Positions 10,509 through 21,248 of a stretch of 64,000 nt of DNA are shown piece by piece; the stretch's first letter is position 1, and every line of letters begins with the position of its first letter. This stretch comes from Pectobacterium polonicum (GTDB taxonomy: Bacteria > Pseudomonadota > Gammaproteobacteria > Enterobacterales > Enterobacteriaceae). The stretch covers positions 53,366 through 117,365 of the forward strand of contig NZ_RJTN01000016.1 of the NCBI RefSeq assembly GCF_005497185.1, written 5' to 3'. The notes under the pieces were generated by a model. The model did no database searches. It was given only the letters and a program-made list of their open reading frames with translations, and was not told where the DNA came from. A program made the translations under genes and the position numbers.

Positions 10509-10763
10509 ATGGATAGAAAAAATGAAGTTATTCAGACACATCCTCTTGTAGGTTGGGACATCAGCACCGTTGACAGTTATGACGCCATGATGATCCGTTT
10601 GCATTACTTATCCACCTCGGATCAAGCACCAGATGAAGCCCATGTAGACCGGACGCTTTGGCTAACAACCGATGTTGCCAGGCAATTGATACACATACTC
10701 GAAGCCGGTATCGCGAAAATCGAATCGACAGACTGTGACGTCAGTGATTATCGAAAACATTAG
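10509..10763 (+). CDS. bssS: Biofilm formation regulator BssS
   Basis: This 84-aa protein is nearly collinear with E. coli BssS (YceP): NEVIQTHPLVGWDISTVDSY, TLWLTTDVARQ and ILEAGIAKIES are conserved. BssS influences biofilm formation through signal uptake/indole pathways in E. coli, but the mechanism is unknown. GGGG lies about 8 nt before the ATG (AAGGGGTATTTATG). It is monocistronic, with a perfect 17-bp-stem terminator downstream. Its position next to the pyrC-dinI block is as in E. coli. Confidence 0.93.
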   Translation: MDRKNEVIQTHPLVGWDISTVDSYDAMMIRLHYLSTSDQAPDEAHVDRTLWLTTDVARQLIHILEAGIAKIESTDCDVSDYRKH

Positions 10764-10840
10764 TAATTGATAGCGTTATTAATATTACATTCAATACCTA
10801 TTAATTTTTCTTAATAACATTTTCTTTCGTAATACTAGTT

Positions 10841-10879
10841 AAAATAACAACACCGCCTCAATGGCGGTGTTGTTATTTT
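10841..10879 (+). terminator. bssS terminator
   Basis: A perfect 17-bp stem (arms 10841-10857 and 10863-10879, loop TCAAT) has a GC-rich core ACACCGCC/GGCGGTGT and ends in a T-rich arm. Confidence 0.85.
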
Positions 10880-11222
10880 CAGCATATTCTCATTTCTTTA
10901 TTTATTACCGCACTTAATGCTAATTTCCTCACCTCTAATTAATCACTCACGTCATTATTATTCAGTAAACTGCATCCGATAAATGCCATAACACCTTATT
11001 TTCTCGCAAAGCCCCCTCTCTTTTGTCAGAGAAATAGCTCGACGCAATATTTATTTCTGAAAAATACTCATAACTAAATTGAATAAAATATAAATTTAAA
11101 TTCAAAAAAACTGTTCATAATTATGATAATGTTAAAATTGAAAAATTTATATTGCTTTTATGTTTTCCAATGATTAATTATTAGCCACCACAATGTTATC
11201 GTTAAGATAAGGAGTTCTCATC
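10880..11222. other. AT-rich intergenic region upstream of cytochrome b561
   Basis: These 343 bp contain no coding frame with a ribosome binding site and no recognised repeat. The sequence is strongly AT-rich, which suggests a promoter region, perhaps bound by H-NS. AAGGAG sits at the end as the ribosome binding site of the next gene. Confidence 0.5.
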
Positions 11223-11777
11223 ATGCTTTGGCGTAATACCTCTTCGCGTTACGGCCATATCAGCATTCTTCTGCACTGGATTGCAGCGCTGGCTATCTAT
11301 GGAATGTTCGCTTTAGGACTATGGATGGTCACATTGGGATATTACGATATTTGGTATCACCGAGCGCCAGAAATTCATAAAGCCGTTGGTATGCTGCTCT
11401 TTGCCATCATAATTTTTCGCGTGGTGTGGCGTTTTATCTCTCCCCCGCCAGCGCCGTTAGAAAGTTACTCTACATTGACTCGCGTCAGTTCGACGCTGGC
11501 TCATATCGCTCTTTATGTCGTGTTATTTGGCATCCTCATCAGCGGATATCTCATTTCCACGGCGGAAGGACACCCGATCTCAGTTTTTGGTTGGTTTTCT
11601 ATTCCGGCCACTATTAGCGGCTTGACGGATCAAGCCGATATCGCAGGCGACGTGCATCTTTATCTTGCATGGGCGGTGGTTGCTTTATCAGCGCTACACG
11701 CTTTCGCCGCATTAAAACACCACTTTATCGATGGTGATAGCACGTTGAAACGGATGTTGGGTCGCAACGTCCCTTAA
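11223..11777 (+). CDS. yceJ: Cytochrome b561 family protein (YceJ-like)
   Basis: A 184-aa inner-membrane protein with four predicted membrane segments (about residues 15-37, 55-75, 93-112, 148-167). Histidines fit haem b ligation: [22 protein letters not shown] and [11 protein letters not shown]. Members pass electrons between the quinone pool and periplasmic partners. It is followed after 26 bp by yceI, which encodes a lipid-binding periplasmic protein. The same b561-yceI pairing is found in E. coli and suggests that the two act together. AAGGAG lies 7 nt before the ATG. Confidence 0.93.
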   Translation: MLWRNTSSRYGHISILLHWIAALAIYGMFALGLWMVTLGYYDIWYHRAPEIHKAVGMLLFAIIIFRVVWRFISPPPAPLESYSTLTRVSSTLAHIALYVVLFGILISGYLISTAEGHPISVFGWFSIPATISGLTDQADIAGDVHLYLAWAVVALSALHAFAALKHHFIDGDSTLKRMLGRNVP

Positions 11778-11803
11778 CTTTTTGTACTTATGGAGAAAAA
11801 TCA

Positions 11804-12382
11804 ATGCTGAAGAAAACACTACTGAGCCTGACCGCTGTATCCATGCTTGCTTCTGCTGGCTCGGCCCTGGCAGCAGAATATAAGTTTGACAAGGAAGGCC
11901 AGCACGCGTTTATTGAATTCCGCATTAAGCACCTTGGTTATAGTTGGCTTTACGGTAGCTTTAACGACTTCGACGGCGCTTTTACCTTTGATGAGAAAAA
12001 CCCATCTGCGGACAAAGTGAATGTCACCATCAACACGAACAGTGTTGATACTAACCACGCTGAACGTGACAAACATCTGCGTAGCGCAGAGTTTTTAAAC
12101 GCGTCCAAGCATCCGCAAGCAACGTTTACCTCAACAGAGGTGAAGAAAGACGGTGAAGATTACGATATTACCGGTAATCTGACCTTAAATGGCGTCACCA
12201 AGCCCGTTAAGCTGGATGCCAAACTCATCGGTCAGGGGGATGACCCATGGGGTAACTATCGCGCAGGGTTCCAGGCAGAAGGTACGATCAAGCTGAAAGA
12301 CTTCAACATTACGACAGATTTGGGTCCTGCTTCACAGGATGTAGAGCTGATTATTGCCGTTGAAGGTGTTCGCCAGAAATAA
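11804..12382 (+). CDS. yceI: YceI family periplasmic lipocalin-like protein
   Basis: The 192-aa precursor has a typical signal peptide ([19 protein letters not shown], cleavage predicted after ALA at ~23). The YceI beta-barrel domain follows, with [46 protein letters not shown] and [11 protein letters not shown]. Known family structures hold a polyisoprenoid such as an octaprenyl chain in the barrel. E. coli YceI is induced by osmotic and alkaline stress. Its link to the upstream cytochrome b561 gene suggests a role with quinone-like lipids (inference). Confidence 0.94.
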   Translation: MLKKTLLSLTAVSMLASAGSALAAEYKFDKEGQHAFIEFRIKHLGYSWLYGSFNDFDGAFTFDEKNPSADKVNVTINTNSVDTNHAERDKHLRSAEFLNASKHPQATFTSTEVKKDGEDYDITGNLTLNGVTKPVKLDAKLIGQGDDPWGNYRAGFQAEGTIKLKDFNITTDLGPASQDVELIIAVEGVRQK

Positions 12383-12406
12383 GGCACCACCACACATCTG
12401 ACAACA

Positions 12407-12435
12407 AAAAGCCCTTTCTTCTTGAAAGGGCTTTT
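12407..12435 (+). terminator. yceI/trhO bidirectional terminator
   Basis: Perfect 12-bp arms AAAAGCCCTTTC and GAAAGGGCTTTT flank a 5-nt loop, between the convergent yceI and trhO genes. The stem has A- and T-rich bases on both sides, so it can work in both directions. Confidence 0.9.
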
Positions 12436-12457
12436 ATATTAATGGCTACGCCGTTAG

Positions 12458-13525
12458 CTATTCCGGTTTATCTTTCGCTACAGGCGCGGGAATATGCAGC
12501 GTTGACTGCAATAATCCTTTAGATTTATTGAAAATCTTCATTCCATTTTCACGACCGCTGCGTATTGCTCTTTGTTCTTCCAACGGAAGTTTCATTTCAT
12601 CCTGACACTGTGTGCTACAACAGCCGTCATATTTAGCGGCGCAGCTTGGGCATTGAATAAACAGAAGATGGCACCCTTCATTACGGCAATTAGTGTGGCT
12701 ATCACATGAAGCACCACACTGATGGCAATGCGCAATAACATCATCAGATATACGCTCTCCCATACGTTCATCAAACACGAAATTTTTTCCGATAAACTTC
12801 AACGGTAATCCTTTCGCCTTAGCCTGACGCGCATATTCAATAATACCGCCTTCTACGTGATACACATTCTTAAAGCCATGGTGCAACATATAGGCGCTGG
12901 CTTTTTCACAACGAATCCCACCCGTACAGTACATGACAATATTTTTATCACGCGCATCATCAAGCATATCCACAGCCATCGGTAACTGCTCACGAAATGT
13001 ATCCGACGGCACTTCCAATGCATTCTCGAAATGCCCGACTTCATATTCGTAATGATTACGCATATCAACGAATACGGTATTAGGATCGTCGGCCATCGCG
13101 TTAACCTGATCGGCTTTCAGATATTGCCCGACATTCGCCGGGTTAAACGTGGGATCATCGATCCCATCAGCTACAATCCGTTCGCGTACTTTCATGCGCA
13201 ATACCCAGAAGGACTTTCCATCGTCTTCCAGAGCGATATTTAAGCGAATCTGATCGAGTGCCGGGTGTGCGCTGAACAAGGTCGCTTTAAAAACATCAAA
13301 CTGACTATTCGGGACGCTGATTTGTGCATTAATGCCTTCGGTTGCAATATATATGCGCCCAAAGACGTTATGCTGCTCAAGCTGGATATACAGACGATCG
13401 CGAAACGCTTTTGGGTCATCTATCGTAAAATATTTATAGAAGGAAACTGTGGTACGTGGCTCGGTTTCCGCAAGCATACGTGCCTTCAGTTCCTCATTGG
13501 AAACTCGGTTATGTAACACTGGCAT
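12458..13525 (-). CDS. trhO: tRNA uridine(34) hydroxylase TrhO (YceA)
   Basis: TrhO hydroxylates U34 of several tRNAs in an O2-dependent step towards cmo5U/mo5U wobble bases. The 355-aa protein has an N-terminal ferredoxin-like domain and a central rhodanese domain with the active-site loop [11 protein letters not shown]. The C-terminal Cys-rich segment (CHQCGASC ... [12 protein letters not shown]) probably binds metal. Start at the ATG at 13525 ([14 protein letters not shown]) as in E. coli; an upstream in-frame start at 13546 would add seven residues. Confidence 0.95.
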   Translation of the reverse strand: MPVLHNRVSNEELKARMLAETEPRTTVSFYKYFTIDDPKAFRDRLYIQLEQHNVFGRIYIATEGINAQISVPNSQFDVFKATLFSAHPALDQIRLNIALEDDGKSFWVLRMKVRERIVADGIDDPTFNPANVGQYLKADQVNAMADDPNTVFVDMRNHYEYEVGHFENALEVPSDTFREQLPMAVDMLDDARDKNIVMYCTGGIRCEKASAYMLHHGFKNVYHVEGGIIEYARQAKAKGLPLKFIGKNFVFDERMGERISDDVIAHCHQCGASCDSHTNCRNEGCHLLFIQCPSCAAKYDGCCSTQCQDEMKLPLEEQRAIRSGRENGMKIFNKSKGLLQSTLHIPAPVAKDKPE

Positions 13526-13741
13526 GGTGTACGTTCCTGTCTTCATTGAGGTTAGTGAGTAACACTGATAGCCGAGCTGTAGCCAGGCATAGTGAATCGC
13601 CCGGCATCATACCTGATAGCATCGACGCTGTCAGGGCATGAAATGCATAGCGAAACGATAAAGAGTGATCTACCGTAAATAGATTATTCTTGTGATTCAC
13701 TTGCGCTTTCATGAAGCATCATCATCGAAGGATCTGTCATT

Positions 13742-14836
13742 ATGAGCCAGCTTTTCTCCCCTGTATCTCTTGGGCAACTCAAACTATCCAACCGAATCAT
13801 CATCGCGCCAATGTGTCAATATTCGGCTGAGGATGGCAAGGCGACAGCCTGGCATACGATGCACTTAGGTAACCTGTCACATTCTGGAGCTGGGTTGCTC
13901 ATTATTGAGGCCACGGCGATCTCACCTGAAGGCAGAATTTCCCCGCATGATCTTGGATTGTGGGATGACACAACCGAACAAGCACTTGCCAGTGTAATTC
14001 AGTCGGTCAAAACTTATTCTTCTATGCCTCTTGGTATACAGTTGGGACATGCTGGGCGTAAAGCGTCAACGGGCGTTCCGTGGGGCGGGCGGGCATTCCT
14101 GCGTCCAGAACAGGGAGGATGGCAGACTCTCGCACCATCGGCTATCCCTTACAACGCCAGCGATGATGAACCATTGGCGATGTCAGAACAGCACGTCCGC
14201 ACGTTAGTTGAGTCCTTCGTTGACTCAGCGAAACGTGCAGACCGTTTGGGCTTTGATCTGATAGAGATTCACGCCGCCCACGGTTATTTACTGCATCAGT
14301 TCCTTTCTCCGCTGACAAATCAGCGCATAGATAACTATGGTGGCTCACTTCAAAACCGGATGCGTCTGGTCATTGAAATTTACCGTGCGGTACGAGACGT
14401 TTTCCCGGCGCATAAAGCCGTCGGCGTGCGTATTTCTGCAACAGATGGGGTTGAAGGAGGCTGGGATCTGGAGCAGTCCGTACAGCTTAGTAAAGCGCTA
14501 CACGAGTTAGGCTGCGATTTCATCCATGTATCCAGCGGCGGACTCTCACCGTTACAGCAGATTCATGCCACACCTAATTATCAGGTGCCCTATGCGCAGC
14601 GGATCAAACAAGAAGTTGGCATCACCACTATCGCCGTGGGGTTGATAACCGAGCCAGAGCAGGCGGAAGCCATCGTTGCAACGGGTGAGGCAGACGCGAT
14701 TGGGCTGGCTCGCGCGATACTTTTCGACCCACGCTGGCCATGGCATGCTGCCGTCAGGCTAGGAGCACAGGTATCGGCTCCCCCTCAGTACTGGCGCAGC
14801 GAGCCGCGTTATGCCAGAGGCATTTTCAAGCAATAA
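13742..14836 (+). CDS. NADH:flavin oxidoreductase, YqjM-type old yellow enzyme
   Basis: A 364-aa FMN-dependent ene-reductase of the thermophilic-like/YqjM class. Diagnostic features are Cys25 in IIAPMCQYSAEDG, which tunes the flavin in YqjM, the GIQLGHAGRKAS strand, and the substrate-binding HAAHGYLLHQFLSP with neighbouring NYGGSLQNRMR. A late GL(I)TEPEQAE/ADAIGLARA phosphate-binding region for FMN follows. Such enzymes reduce activated C=C bonds of enals, quinones and nitro compounds. The physiological substrate is unknown. It is a single gene, divergent from trhO, with AAGGA about 10 nt before its ATG. Confidence 0.92.
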   Translation: MSQLFSPVSLGQLKLSNRIIIAPMCQYSAEDGKATAWHTMHLGNLSHSGAGLLIIEATAISPEGRISPHDLGLWDDTTEQALASVIQSVKTYSSMPLGIQLGHAGRKASTGVPWGGRAFLRPEQGGWQTLAPSAIPYNASDDEPLAMSEQHVRTLVESFVDSAKRADRLGFDLIEIHAAHGYLLHQFLSPLTNQRIDNYGGSLQNRMRLVIEIYRAVRDVFPAHKAVGVRISATDGVEGGWDLEQSVQLSKALHELGCDFIHVSSGGLSPLQQIHATPNYQVPYAQRIKQEVGITTIAVGLITEPEQAEAIVATGEADAIGLARAILFDPRWPWHAAVRLGAQVSAPPQYWRSEPRYARGIFKQ

Positions 14837-15104
14837 CGGTGAATACGTTGCACCAGGCGGACGATGCAGTTGGGGTCGTCCCTTTTCTATTTCATCACGC
14901 GTTATGCTACCAAAGCCCGAAAAAATACGTTCTGGATAGAATGCAATTAACGCTGCATTTAGACTATAAAGCAGTTAATAATAGGGTAATAATTTGTTTT
15001 ATTGGCGGATAACCGTAATAATCCGTCTTACTGCTAACTATTAACTCGTTTTTAACGGTTCACGTGCTGGCTCGCACCCGTACCACAATGTTGATACTGA
15101 GACT

Positions 15105-16025
15105 ATGACACAAATCCCTTCTTTTAATCGTTCATTGCTACATCCGCGTTACTGGCTCACCTGGTTAGGAATCGGTGTCCTTTACCTTATCGTCTTGCTG
15201 CCCTATCCCGTTCTTTACCGTATCGGTGTCACGCTTGGCCATCTCGCAATGCGCCTGCTGCCGCAACGAGTCAAGATCGCCGCCCGCAACCTTGAATTGT
15301 GTTTCCCAGAGATGCCACAGCTTGAACGTGATGCATTAGTCAGAAAAAATTTCGAATCTGTCGGCATGGGTGTGGTTGAAACGGGTATGGCCTGGTTTTG
15401 GCCGAATTGGCGTCTTGAACGCTGGTTTACGGTCACAGGCCTTGAGCATATACGTCCAGAGAATGAACGAGAGCAGGGGGTGTTGCTCATCGGACTGCAT
15501 TTTTTAACCTTGGAACTCGGGGCTCGAGTCTTTGGTATGCACAACCCGGGTATCGGCGTGTATCGTCCAAATGATAATAAGTTGATTGACTGGTTACAGA
15601 CGTGGGGCAGGCTACGCTCTAACAAATCCATGCTCGACCGGAAAGATCTGAAAGGCATGATACGCGCCCTCAAACAGGGTGACATCATCTGGTATGCTCC
15701 AGATCACGACTATGGCCCACGCACCAGCGTATTTGCCCCTCTGTTTGCCGTAGATACAGCGGCCACAACCCGCGGTAGCTATATGCTAATCAAAACGGCA
15801 CGCCCGGCAATCATTCCTTTTGTGCCGCGCCGATTGCCTGAAGGAAAAGGCTACGAACTGCGAATCCAACCTCCTGAGCAAGGTGTGCCTGTAGACAGTG
15901 AAACCGCGACCGCAGCGTGGATGAACAAGGTTGTTGAAAAGAATGTTCTGCTCGCACCGGATCAGTACATGTGGTTGCATCGCCGTTTCAAAACCCGCCC
16001 AGAAGGCGAACCGTCCCTTTATTAA
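15105..16025 (+). CDS. lpxL: Lipid A lauroyl acyltransferase LpxL
   Basis: LpxL (HtrB) transfers a secondary acyl chain from acyl-ACP to Kdo2-lipid IVA at the inner membrane. The 306-aa protein has one N-terminal membrane helix (residues ~17-40), the lysophospholipid-acyltransferase motif HFLTLE (His132, Glu137), and [12 protein letters not shown] and [11 protein letters not shown] segments typical of LpxL/HtrB. It is monocistronic; the 268 bp upstream probably hold its promoter. A hairpin terminator separates it from convergent opgH. Confidence 0.95.
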   Translation: MTQIPSFNRSLLHPRYWLTWLGIGVLYLIVLLPYPVLYRIGVTLGHLAMRLLPQRVKIAARNLELCFPEMPQLERDALVRKNFESVGMGVVETGMAWFWPNWRLERWFTVTGLEHIRPENEREQGVLLIGLHFLTLELGARVFGMHNPGIGVYRPNDNKLIDWLQTWGRLRSNKSMLDRKDLKGMIRALKQGDIIWYAPDHDYGPRTSVFAPLFAVDTAATTRGSYMLIKTARPAIIPFVPRRLPEGKGYELRIQPPEQGVPVDSETATAAWMNKVVEKNVLLAPDQYMWLHRRFKTRPEGEPSLY

Positions 16026-16082
16026 CTCATACGCTCTTGTTACTCATTTCAAGGATAGCAGCGCCTTGTTAGGGGTGAAAAA

Positions 16083-16108
16083 AAAGCAACGGCGACTGCC
16101 GTTGCTTT
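16083..16108 (+). terminator. lpxL/opgH bidirectional terminator
   Basis: Arms AAAGCAACGGC and GCCGTTGCTTT flank a GACT loop. It is preceded by a run of A, giving a T-run on the minus strand, between two convergent genes. Confidence 0.88.
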
Positions 16109-16144
16109 ATCGTTCATGCTACCAATCTTTCACACGACAAACGG

Positions 16145-18709
16145 TTAGCTTTTGATATGAGGTGCGGATAGTTTTTGGTAAGACTCAACCCACGCCGCAT
16201 AGGCTTCCGGTTTTTGCCATACATGGTAGTGCAAGCGTGAGATCGTAACAGGATCGCTAAGCAACGCCAGACGCTGATTATTGCTCACCTCTTCCGGTTT
16301 TCGATTCAAAGCATCACGTACATTCTGCTCGCGCACGTTCTCAATCGCCCGACTAAAACGGTGACGCGCCGTCGCCATTGCGCTGGCAAGGGCGTTAACG
16401 GACGGATCGAAGACAGCCTGCATAAACCCGTCATCGAGCCTACGCTGGTGGTTCAACCGGCAATATTCATCCGTGGCAACCAGTTCACGCGGCGGGTTGA
16501 ACTCTTCCGGTATCATCAACAACTTCGCACGCTTACAACTCAGTCCCAATGCTGCACGGCTTGAATAAACCGACACAAACGGCGACAGAATCAGTGAGAA
16601 GACAATCGGCGACAGCCACCACAAGAAACGCAGATCCAACCATGCCATGCCTATCGCCCAGACCAGACCCAGAACCAGTTGGGAACCGTGGCGTACAAAC
16701 GCTTCACTCCACGGTGTCGCATCATCATCACGCTGCGGAGAATTCCACTGCACTGACCAGCCGAGGAACGCGCTAACCACAAACACCGTATGGAACAACA
16801 TACGAACCGGTGCCAGTAGAACCGAGAACAGCATTTCCAGCAGCAGGGAAAGGAATACGCGTAAAGCGCCGCCGTATTCTTTTGCCCCTTTCGCCCACAC
16901 CAGAATCACACTCAACAGTTTTGGCAAGAACAGCAGCACCAGTGTGGTTGAGAAGAGTGCGATAGCCAACTCTGGCCGCCACTGTGGCCAGACGGGGAAC
17001 AGCTGTCGGGGCTGCAAGAAGTACTGAGGCTCCATCAGCGTATGCACAACCTGCAAGGCCGTAGAGAGCACCAGGAACATAAACCACAGCGGTGCGGACA
17101 GATAAGACATCACGCCAGTCAGGAAAACGGCACGGTGAACCGGATGCATACCTTTAACCAGGAACAACCGGAAATTCATCAGGTTCCCATGGCACCAGCG
17201 GCGGTCACGCTTCAGTTCATCCAACAGATTAGGCGGCAGCTCTTCATAACTTCCAGGCAGGTCGTATGCAATCCACACGCCCCATCCGGCACGACGCATC
17301 AGCGCCGCTTCAACGAAGTCGTGAGAAAGAATCGCACCAGCGAACGAACCCTCACCCGGCAGTGGTGCTAACGCACAGTGCTCGATGAACGGTTTCACGC
17401 GGATAATCGCGTTATGCCCCCAGTAATGCGACTCACCCAGTTGCCAAAAATGCAGGCCAGCGGTAAACAGTGGTCCATAGACACGCGTTGCAAATTGCTG
17501 ACAGCGCGCATACAACGTATCCATGCCGGAGGCTTTCGGCGAAGACTGGATAATACCCGCATTCGGATTCGCTTCCATCAGTCTGACCAGAGAGGTCAGA
17601 CACTCACCGCTCATGACGCTATCGGCATCCAGAATCACCATGTAGCTATACTGGTTACCCCAGCGACGGCAGAAGTCATCAATATTGCCGCTTTTACGCT
17701 TAACACGACGACGACGACGACGATAGAAAATACGCCCAGCGCCCCCAACATCACGACACAGTTCCATCCAGGCTTTTTGCTCTGCCACACAGATATCGGG
17801 ATCGTTACTGTCGCTCAGAACGTAAATATCGAAATGTTCAAGGTTACCCGTCGCTTCAACCGACTCATACGTCGCACGTAACCCCGCAAACACACGTTCT
17901 ACGTCTTCGTTACAAATCGGCATGATCAATGCCGTACGATGCTCAGGATTCAGTGCCTCGTTACCCACCGTCGTGGAAGAGATACTGTATTTATCCCGCC
18001 CAATAAGCAGTTGCAGGAATCCCATCAGCGCCGTCCAGAAACCAGCCGATACCCAGCAGAACAACACCGCAAATAAAACGAGTATGCCGCTTTGCAGCAC
18101 GTAAGGCAGCAGTTGCATCAGCGAGCGTGTCCAAGGCTGCCCCGCCATTTCAAACGGATTGATCAACGCCCAGCCCTGATAAGGCAGTATCGTTTTCATG
18201 TACCAGGTTGCAATGGCAGTCTGGAACAGCGTCAGCGCCAGCAGGATATAGCGGCGAATGGTTCCCACCAGGCGCCAGCGATTTTCGGAAATTTTCTCTT
18301 CCGGGCTGTAATGAGGACGAGGTGGCACAGTCCTGCCTAGCAAGCTTTCCCACCAGCGAACCAGTGGGTTAGTCCGCCAAACATCGGGGAACATCGAAGC
18401 GCGGGTAATGACAGGCATCGCTTTTAATGCCGTCCGCCCTTCTCTGTCTGTGCCGAGTTGCTTACCATTATCCAAACCATCAGACCAAGCCATGTCTAAA
18501 CGTGCCTGCACGGAATGCAGCGCGACATCCTCCTCGGCCTGAACATTAACCTGATTACCTTCAGACTGATTACCTTCAGACAAGGCCTGATGCAAAACGG
18601 CCTGATCGTTCCAGGCCGCTTGCGGTAATTTTTCGCGAAGAACCTCTGCCTGCTCAGCAGGCAGAGGGAGTTTCTCAATATAATCGAGAGAAGAAGTTGA
18701 CTTATTCAT
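16145..18709 (-). CDS. opgH: Glucans biosynthesis glucosyltransferase OpgH
   Basis: OpgH (MdoH) is the inner-membrane GT2-family transferase that polymerises UDP-glucose into beta-1,2 glucan and secretes it as osmoregulated periplasmic glucan. The 854-aa protein has membrane helices near 150-240, a cytoplasmic catalytic domain with DSDNDPD-type ([10 protein letters not shown]) and DADS ([11 protein letters not shown]) motifs, and the Q/RxxRW acceptor site RDRRWCHGN. Several C-terminal helices follow. In soft-rot bacteria opgGH mutants lose virulence and motility. It overlaps opgG by 8 bp, so it is translationally coupled. A 15-bp tandem duplication near the N-terminus repeats SEGNQ. Confidence 0.97.
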   Translation of the reverse strand: MNKSTSSLDYIEKLPLPAEQAEVLREKLPQAAWNDQAVLHQALSEGNQSEGNQVNVQAEEDVALHSVQARLDMAWSDGLDNGKQLGTDREGRTALKAMPVITRASMFPDVWRTNPLVRWWESLLGRTVPPRPHYSPEEKISENRWRLVGTIRRYILLALTLFQTAIATWYMKTILPYQGWALINPFEMAGQPWTRSLMQLLPYVLQSGILVLFAVLFCWVSAGFWTALMGFLQLLIGRDKYSISSTTVGNEALNPEHRTALIMPICNEDVERVFAGLRATYESVEATGNLEHFDIYVLSDSNDPDICVAEQKAWMELCRDVGGAGRIFYRRRRRRVKRKSGNIDDFCRRWGNQYSYMVILDADSVMSGECLTSLVRLMEANPNAGIIQSSPKASGMDTLYARCQQFATRVYGPLFTAGLHFWQLGESHYWGHNAIIRVKPFIEHCALAPLPGEGSFAGAILSHDFVEAALMRRAGWGVWIAYDLPGSYEELPPNLLDELKRDRRWCHGNLMNFRLFLVKGMHPVHRAVFLTGVMSYLSAPLWFMFLVLSTALQVVHTLMEPQYFLQPRQLFPVWPQWRPELAIALFSTTLVLLFLPKLLSVILVWAKGAKEYGGALRVFLSLLLEMLFSVLLAPVRMLFHTVFVVSAFLGWSVQWNSPQRDDDATPWSEAFVRHGSQLVLGLVWAIGMAWLDLRFLWWLSPIVFSLILSPFVSVYSSRAALGLSCKRAKLLMIPEEFNPPRELVATDEYCRLNHQRRLDDGFMQAVFDPSVNALASAMATARHRFSRAIENVREQNVRDALNRKPEEVSNNQRLALLSDPVTISRLHYHVWQKPEAYAAWVESYQKLSAPHIKS
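18551..18580 (-). repeat. 15-bp tandem duplication in opgH
   Basis: Two perfect copies of CTGATTACCTTCAGA (plus strand) encode the pentapeptide SEGNQ twice in the cytoplasmic N-terminus of OpgH. It is in frame and harmless to reading. Confidence 0.9.
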
Positions 18710-20270
18710 TAGCAGGCAGCTGATTGCTCCAGGTTTCAGTCAGTGTCGTCTCGCCATTAACCAATGCAGCTCTCATTTCAGTCGGCTGTTTCGCATCTTT
18801 CACACGTAAACGCAGCGTCAGACGCCAGCCATGAGTTACTGGGTTATAGCGAACATTATTTTCTACAATCTCGCCGTTATCGCCAATGCTGACCTGAGAG
18901 GCTACTGGAGCGTTCTCATCCAGCTCTTTTAAATTCGGCCCAATGAAGTCCACAATATAAGCAATCGTGCCGTCAGGCTGGCGGATCAGGTTAGATTGTT
19001 TAACATCACCGGCAGAACGGCGTGTCTGCTGAACGTAGGCAACGTCCGGGGAATGTAGTTGATCTTCATCGCGCGTAAAGTGCAGACGATATTTAATATC
19101 CAGTGGTTTGCCCGTTTCTGGCAATACATCGGGAGTCCAGAAAGCAACGATGTTGTCATTGGTTTCATCCGCAGTAGGGATTTCAACCAGCTCAACTTTT
19201 CCTTTACCCCACTCGCCTTTCGGTTCAACCCAACCGCTTGGACGTAGATCGTAGCGGTCATCAAGATCTTCATAGGCAGTGAAATCACGACCGCGTTGCA
19301 GCAGACCAAACCCTTTCGGATTTTCTACCGCATAGGTGCTCACAGACAGATGCTTCGGATTATTCAGCGGACGCCAAATCCATTCACCATTACCGGCATG
19401 AATTGACAAACCGTTAGAGTCGTTCAGCGCCGGACGATAGTTCAGCGTCGGTGACGGCTGGTTCGGCCCAAACAGATACATGCTGGTCAGCGGAGCAATA
19501 CCCAGTTTGCCCACTTTATCGCGCAGGAAGACTCTAGCCTGAACGTCTACTACGCTGTCACGCCCCGGATAAACGGTAAAACGGTAAGCCCCTGCGGCAC
19601 GCGGAGAATCCAGCAGTGCATAAATAACCAGATGCTTATCATTCGGCTTTGGACGTTCAATCCAGAATTCACGGAAACGAGGGAACTCCTCACCAGAAGG
19701 CAACGCCGTATCGATAGCCAGACCGCGGGCAGACAAACCATAGATCTGGCCTTTCCCTACCACACGGAAGTAGCTGGCACCCAGCATGCTGACGATTTCA
19801 TCGTTCTTATCTGCTTTATTGATCGGATAGAGAACTTTAAAACCGGCAAAGCCGAGATTTTTAACCGCTTCGGGATCGTGATTGACGGGACCAAAATCAA
19901 AATACTCAGGCGAGTATTTAATCTCATCAACCGTGGTCGCCGTGACTTCATTAATTTTCACCGGAGTATCGAAATACATCCCCTGATGGTAGAACTGTAA
20001 CTTGAAGGGCGTCTGTACATTATTCCAGTATGATTTATCGTTATTGAAACGAATTTGCTGGTAGTCCGCAAATTTCATATCACGGAATTGCGCAGGAAGA
20101 TTACTTTTCGGCGCTTCAAACCCCTTTTGTGCCAGCTTTTCAGCCTGCTGTGCCACATCATCAATAGAGAATGCCCAAGCAGGCACTGCGCTTACAGACA
20201 GCATAATGGCGGCGGACAGCCAGCGAAGGCTGGCAACCCGCTGTTTAAACCCAAATTTATTATCCAGCAC
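18702..20270 (-). CDS. opgG: Glucans biosynthesis protein OpgG
   Basis: OpgG (MdoG) is a periplasmic protein needed for branching and release of osmoregulated periplasmic glucans made by OpgH. The 522-aa precursor has a long signal peptide ([19 protein letters not shown], cleavage at ~34). Two beta-sandwich domains follow, with typical segments [22 protein letters not shown] ([15 protein letters not shown]) and WIWRPLNNP. It heads the opgGH operon. The 376-bp upstream gap is its probable promoter region. Confidence 0.97.
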   Translation of the reverse strand: MLDNKFGFKQRVASLRWLSAAIMLSVSAVPAWAFSIDDVAQQAEKLAQKGFEAPKSNLPAQFRDMKFADYQQIRFNNDKSYWNNVQTPFKLQFYHQGMYFDTPVKINEVTATTVDEIKYSPEYFDFGPVNHDPEAVKNLGFAGFKVLYPINKADKNDEIVSMLGASYFRVVGKGQIYGLSARGLAIDTALPSGEEFPRFREFWIERPKPNDKHLVIYALLDSPRAAGAYRFTVYPGRDSVVDVQARVFLRDKVGKLGIAPLTSMYLFGPNQPSPTLNYRPALNDSNGLSIHAGNGEWIWRPLNNPKHLSVSTYAVENPKGFGLLQRGRDFTAYEDLDDRYDLRPSGWVEPKGEWGKGKVELVEIPTADETNDNIVAFWTPDVLPETGKPLDIKYRLHFTRDEDQLHSPDVAYVQQTRRSAGDVKQSNLIRQPDGTIAYIVDFIGPNLKELDENAPVASQVSIGDNGEIVENNVRYNPVTHGWRLTLRLRVKDAKQPTEMRAALVNGETTLTETWSNQLPANE

Positions 20271-20646
20271 AGCTCCCCCTGTTGGTGTGCTTCAATCAAC
20301 TAAAATCCATATTAATGGATAAGTTAGCTTTCCTACAACTTGATAAAGATATTGTTCATCATAATAGGTTAGCGTTTAAACAAAGAGAACGCTAAAGCAT
20401 GATAAATCGGGTTGTAAAAATGGAAAACAGCCACGGACTATAGCGAATATCGATCTATACGGGCGTAGGATTATTCCGTTTACGTCTGCACCCTCTTCTC
20501 TAACTCCACCGATAAAAATCACAACATACGGCTACGCTAACACACATATAGCCTAAAGCATGATCGGCATAAACATTTGTGTAACAAAGCAAGGACAAGT
20601 AAAGTATCCCTTTGGCTGAACCCGGTATTATTGAATTAAGACTGCT
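20271..20646. other. Divergent intergenic region opgG / DUF2946 gene
   Basis: 376 bp without a gene. It should hold the opgG promoter on the minus strand and that of the 20647 gene on the plus strand. A 12-bp direct repeat CTAAAGCATGAT occurs at 20392-20403 and 20553-20564. I recognise no named operator. Confidence 0.5.
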
Positions 20647-21147
20647 ATGCTTTTGTCCGCACTACGACGGCGAAGTTTCCCAGCCTGGGTCGGCATCTTC
20701 GCTATTTTGACCATCTTTATTGCGCCAGTGATTTCACAGACACTGGAGCCTCGTGAGCATGGGCTTTATGATGATGGTATAACCACACATAGTACCACCA
20801 CGCACAATAGTACGACCTCTCACAGTAGAGACGTACATGATATAACCGTGCCCGCCAGTAATAACAGCGATATCGCTGAGCAGCACCACAATCATGCTGG
20901 ACACACGATGTCTGGGCATCACGCGACGCAATCACACCATTCGCACTCATCGCCATCCATGATGATGGATCATGCCGCTTGTGGTTATTGTGTCCTTTTT
21001 GCGTATACCCCCGCACTGTTCGCAACAGGCTCTCCTAATCCCATCTTGACCGCGTCTTTATCTGAAGCGCTACCCATACATTTTATTTCCCGGATTGCTC
21101 TTCCCGAGCGTTACACCTCTCCTGTGGTGCGCGCCCCGCCGTTCTGA
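20647..21147 (+). CDS. His-rich DUF2946-family exported protein
   Basis: A 166-aa protein with an N-terminal membrane/signal helix (WVGIFAILTIFIAPVIS) and a middle region (~45-115) very rich in His, Ser and Met, for example HHNHAGHTMSGHHATQSHHS. The DUF2946 signature DHAACGYCVLFAYTP follows, with two Cys spaced like a metal-binding CxxC. Members often occur with metal (copper or haem) uptake genes, and metal binding is suggested by composition. It is followed 101 bp later by a PepSY membrane protein whose loop is also His/Met-rich, so the two probably form a unit. Function unproven. Confidence 0.8.
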   Translation: MLLSALRRRSFPAWVGIFAILTIFIAPVISQTLEPREHGLYDDGITTHSTTTHNSTTSHSRDVHDITVPASNNSDIAEQHHNHAGHTMSGHHATQSHHSHSSPSMMMDHAACGYCVLFAYTPALFATGSPNPILTASLSEALPIHFISRIALPERYTSPVVRAPPF

Positions 21148-21248
21148 ATGCTGCATTATCATGCCTGCGGGCATTTATAACACATCCGCTATACTCCTTC
21201 CGGTATGGTGTTTGAGTATTTTTTTGCTAAATGATTTCAGAGGGTTCT

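Noticed and set aside
17700..17730. CGA/ACG trinucleotide run inside opgH
   Set aside because: It encodes an Arg-rich cytoplasmic loop ([11 protein letters not shown]) conserved in OpgH, so it is coding rather than a repeat element of interest.
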